From positions 1 through 7,573 of the forward strand of contig CAYYNQ010000041.1 in assembly GCA_964473105.1 (NCBI GenBank): 7,573 nucleotides of DNA, given 5' to 3'. Below, piece by piece: positions 6,235 to 7,573 of the stretch; position 1 is the stretch's first letter; every line of letters starts with the position of its first letter. The notes below the pieces were generated by a model. That model was not told the origin of the DNA, searched no databases, and saw nothing but the letters and a program-made list of their open reading frames with translations. The position numbers and the translations under genes were made by a program. Source of the DNA: CAYYNQ01 sp964473105. Its GTDB lineage: Bacteria > Sumerlaeota > Sumerlaeia > MVZB01.

Positions 6235-7573
6235 AATCAGAACACGGCGATAACGCACGAGTGCCGCGAGTGCAGCCAGCCAAACGAGTTGCCGTTTCTT
6301 TTCTGTGGAAATTGCAACACGCCGCGATTTCGTGTGGGAAAATATCTCGTCCTCTTCCATATCATTCTGATATCACTTGTTTTTTTTGGGGTCTATTTTG
6401 TCGAAAATCATGAGAATATGCGGTACTACGCTGAGGACTACCTTATCTGGTCCTGGCCGATTTACCTTCTCTATGGTTATCTGGCATTGACTTTGGCAGT
6501 CAGGTTGGCGGCAGGCAAGTGGGGGTTGGCCATTCGTCATGTCATCTGGTATATCCTCTGCATTCTGTTATTTCTTGCTTATTACGAAATAAGCCATCGA
6601 TCGCAAGAGATATCCGGTGTGTCAACCAGCCTGATCACCGGGATGATTGCGGAGGGCCCGAACATTGCGGCTGATTACCCCCTTTTATTTTTTCCGATTC
6701 TATGCGGGATCGCAATTGTCACATTAGTTCCCTGCTATATGCGCTGGGGGAAACGATATGGATGGGTCAATGCCTACCGTATCGTCCTGGTATCACTGAT
6801 CGTGATTGGTCTTGCCCCGGTACTCGTATTTTTATCTGCCATCATGATTCTGGCATCCGGAGTATTTCCCGGACTTCACGAACACCTGATCCCGCTGGAA
6901 AACTCGTGGATAGACTACCAGCCCCCACTTTTTATATTTGTCTCGAGGATATGCATGATATTCGTCATGGAAATTGTCATATTTTCAGCGCTGAAGGGAC
7001 ATGGGAGGACGCACGGGATGTCAGTGGGGTTGGAGTCGCATGACACTGGGAAGCCAGGAGCCTTGGCCAATTCCTTGGCTCTCTTCAGTGTTGCGCTTCG
7101 CCGGCTGATCTTGACACTTGAAAACATGCTGATCTGCCTGATTGAGATAATACGTCAGCTTGCGATCCAGATTGTGGCCGTGTTTATCGGATTTACCAGG
7201 GAGTTCATGATTCCCATCCTAATGCTGATACTCACCGGGGTCATGTTGCACAGTTCCACGCTGCAGACACGTCTATATATTGATCATTCGGATTACACGG
7301 CGCTCCTCAAAATCCTTGTGAATATCGTTGTTCTTCTCCTTGCCATGGTCATATTCATGGGTTGTAAGACACCGTTCAGGTTTGTCCGAATATCCCGATT
7401 TTATTTTGAATTGGTAACATGGATGCTCCCAAACCTGATAGTATGTTCGATACTTATCTCCCTATTTCTGTTCGGATCCGCCTACATGGCCGATCGATTG
7501 TACGGTCATGAAGAATCCCATTTCCCGTTCCGGGTGGGTCCTATCACGATCGTCTTAATGGGTTCGCTGATAT
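6229..7573 (+). CDS. Zinc-ribbon polytopic membrane protein, unknown family, 3' end outside the window
   Basis: The frame is open from the ATG at 6229 to the right edge, 448 codons with no stop. An in-frame TGA at 6208-6210 and the absence of another ATG/GTG/TTG before 6229 fix the start. Residues 10-34 form a short zinc ribbon with C12-x2-C15 and C26-x2-C29 (HECRECSQPNE, FCGNCNTPRF). About nine to eleven hydrophobic segments follow, roughly at 39-57, 73-93, 103-119, 150-170, 184-212, 232-254, 296-320, 322-340, 359-378, 395-416 and one starting near 437. A polar loop with many Gly, His and Ser lies at 255-280. No signal peptide is seen, and the basic residues after the ribbon suggest a cytoplasmic N-terminus. 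I recognise no enzyme motif or known family. A role beside manC in envelope glycan work is conceivable only from position, with 48 bases between them. The C-terminus is not visible. Confidence 0.85.
   Translation, partial: MINQNTAITHECRECSQPNELPFLFCGNCNTPRFRVGKYLVLFHIILISLVFFGVYFVENHENMRYYAEDYLIWSWPIYLLYGYLALTLAVRLAAGKWGLAIRHVIWYILCILLFLAYYEISHRSQEISGVSTSLITGMIAEGPNIAADYPLLFFPILCGIAIVTLVPCYMRWGKRYGWVNAYRIVLVSLIVIGLAPVLVFLSAIMILASGVFPGLHEHLIPLENSWIDYQPPLFIFVSRICMIFVMEIVIFSALKGHGRTHGMSVGLESHDTGKPGALANSLALFSVALRRLILTLENMLICLIEIIRQLAIQIVAVFIGFTREFMIPILMLILTGVMLHSSTLQTRLYIDHSDYTALLKILVNIVVLLLAMVIFMGCKTPFRFVRISRFYFELVTWMLPNLIVCSILISLFLFGSAYMADRLYGHEESHFPFRVGPITIVLMGSLI

Noticed and set aside
6177..6413. 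Plus-strand 78-codon frame overlapping the manC stop
   Set aside because: It overlaps the zinc-ribbon membrane protein in another frame. That frame is far longer and has coherent CxxC and membrane features.
6702..7043. Plus-strand 113-codon frame
   Set aside because: It lies wholly inside the long membrane-protein frame and shows no domain signature.

Overview
The window (about 7.6 kb, GC near 48% by eye) is bacterial chromosome with widely spaced genes. There are no rRNA or tRNA genes, no CRISPR array and no insertion sequence. The host cannot be named from this alone. The HU/IHF-like protein, a UvrA with the RSTVGTATEI variant and a short ManC are all found in several phyla, including Planctomycetes-Verrucomicrobia-Lentisphaerae relatives and uncultured groups. 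I infer only a Gram-negative-type bacterium, with low confidence.

Layout from left to right. (1) The C-terminal half of a YyaL/SSP411-family protein on the plus strand, cut by the left edge. (2) Convergent to it, a small HU/IHF-family nucleoid protein on the minus strand, with its promoter in an AT-rich 450-base gap. (3) That gap (1449-1898) also holds a perfect TTGACA hexamer and a roughly 90-base block of nested complementary segments that can fold as a three-way junction. It also has repeated TGACGAAT motifs and no convincing protein gene. (4) A complete UvrA-family excinuclease ATPase on the minus strand (928 residues). (5) A 370-base divergent gap with an inverted repeat in the uvrA leader and a 10-base perfect palindrome. 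(6) A complete mannose-1-phosphate guanylyltransferase (ManC) on the plus strand. (7) After 48 bases, a long reading frame running off the right edge. It encodes a zinc-ribbon plus polytopic membrane protein that I cannot assign to a family.

The genes look like separate housekeeping functions rather than one pathway: DNA repair (uvrA), nucleoid organisation (HU) and GDP-mannose supply (manC). The only likely operon is manC with the membrane protein. That pairing would fit envelope or glycan work for the membrane protein, but this is inference from adjacency. The points most worth a second look are the unassigned membrane protein, the structured noncoding block at 1707-1796, and inverted repeats that cover the translation starts of two genes.
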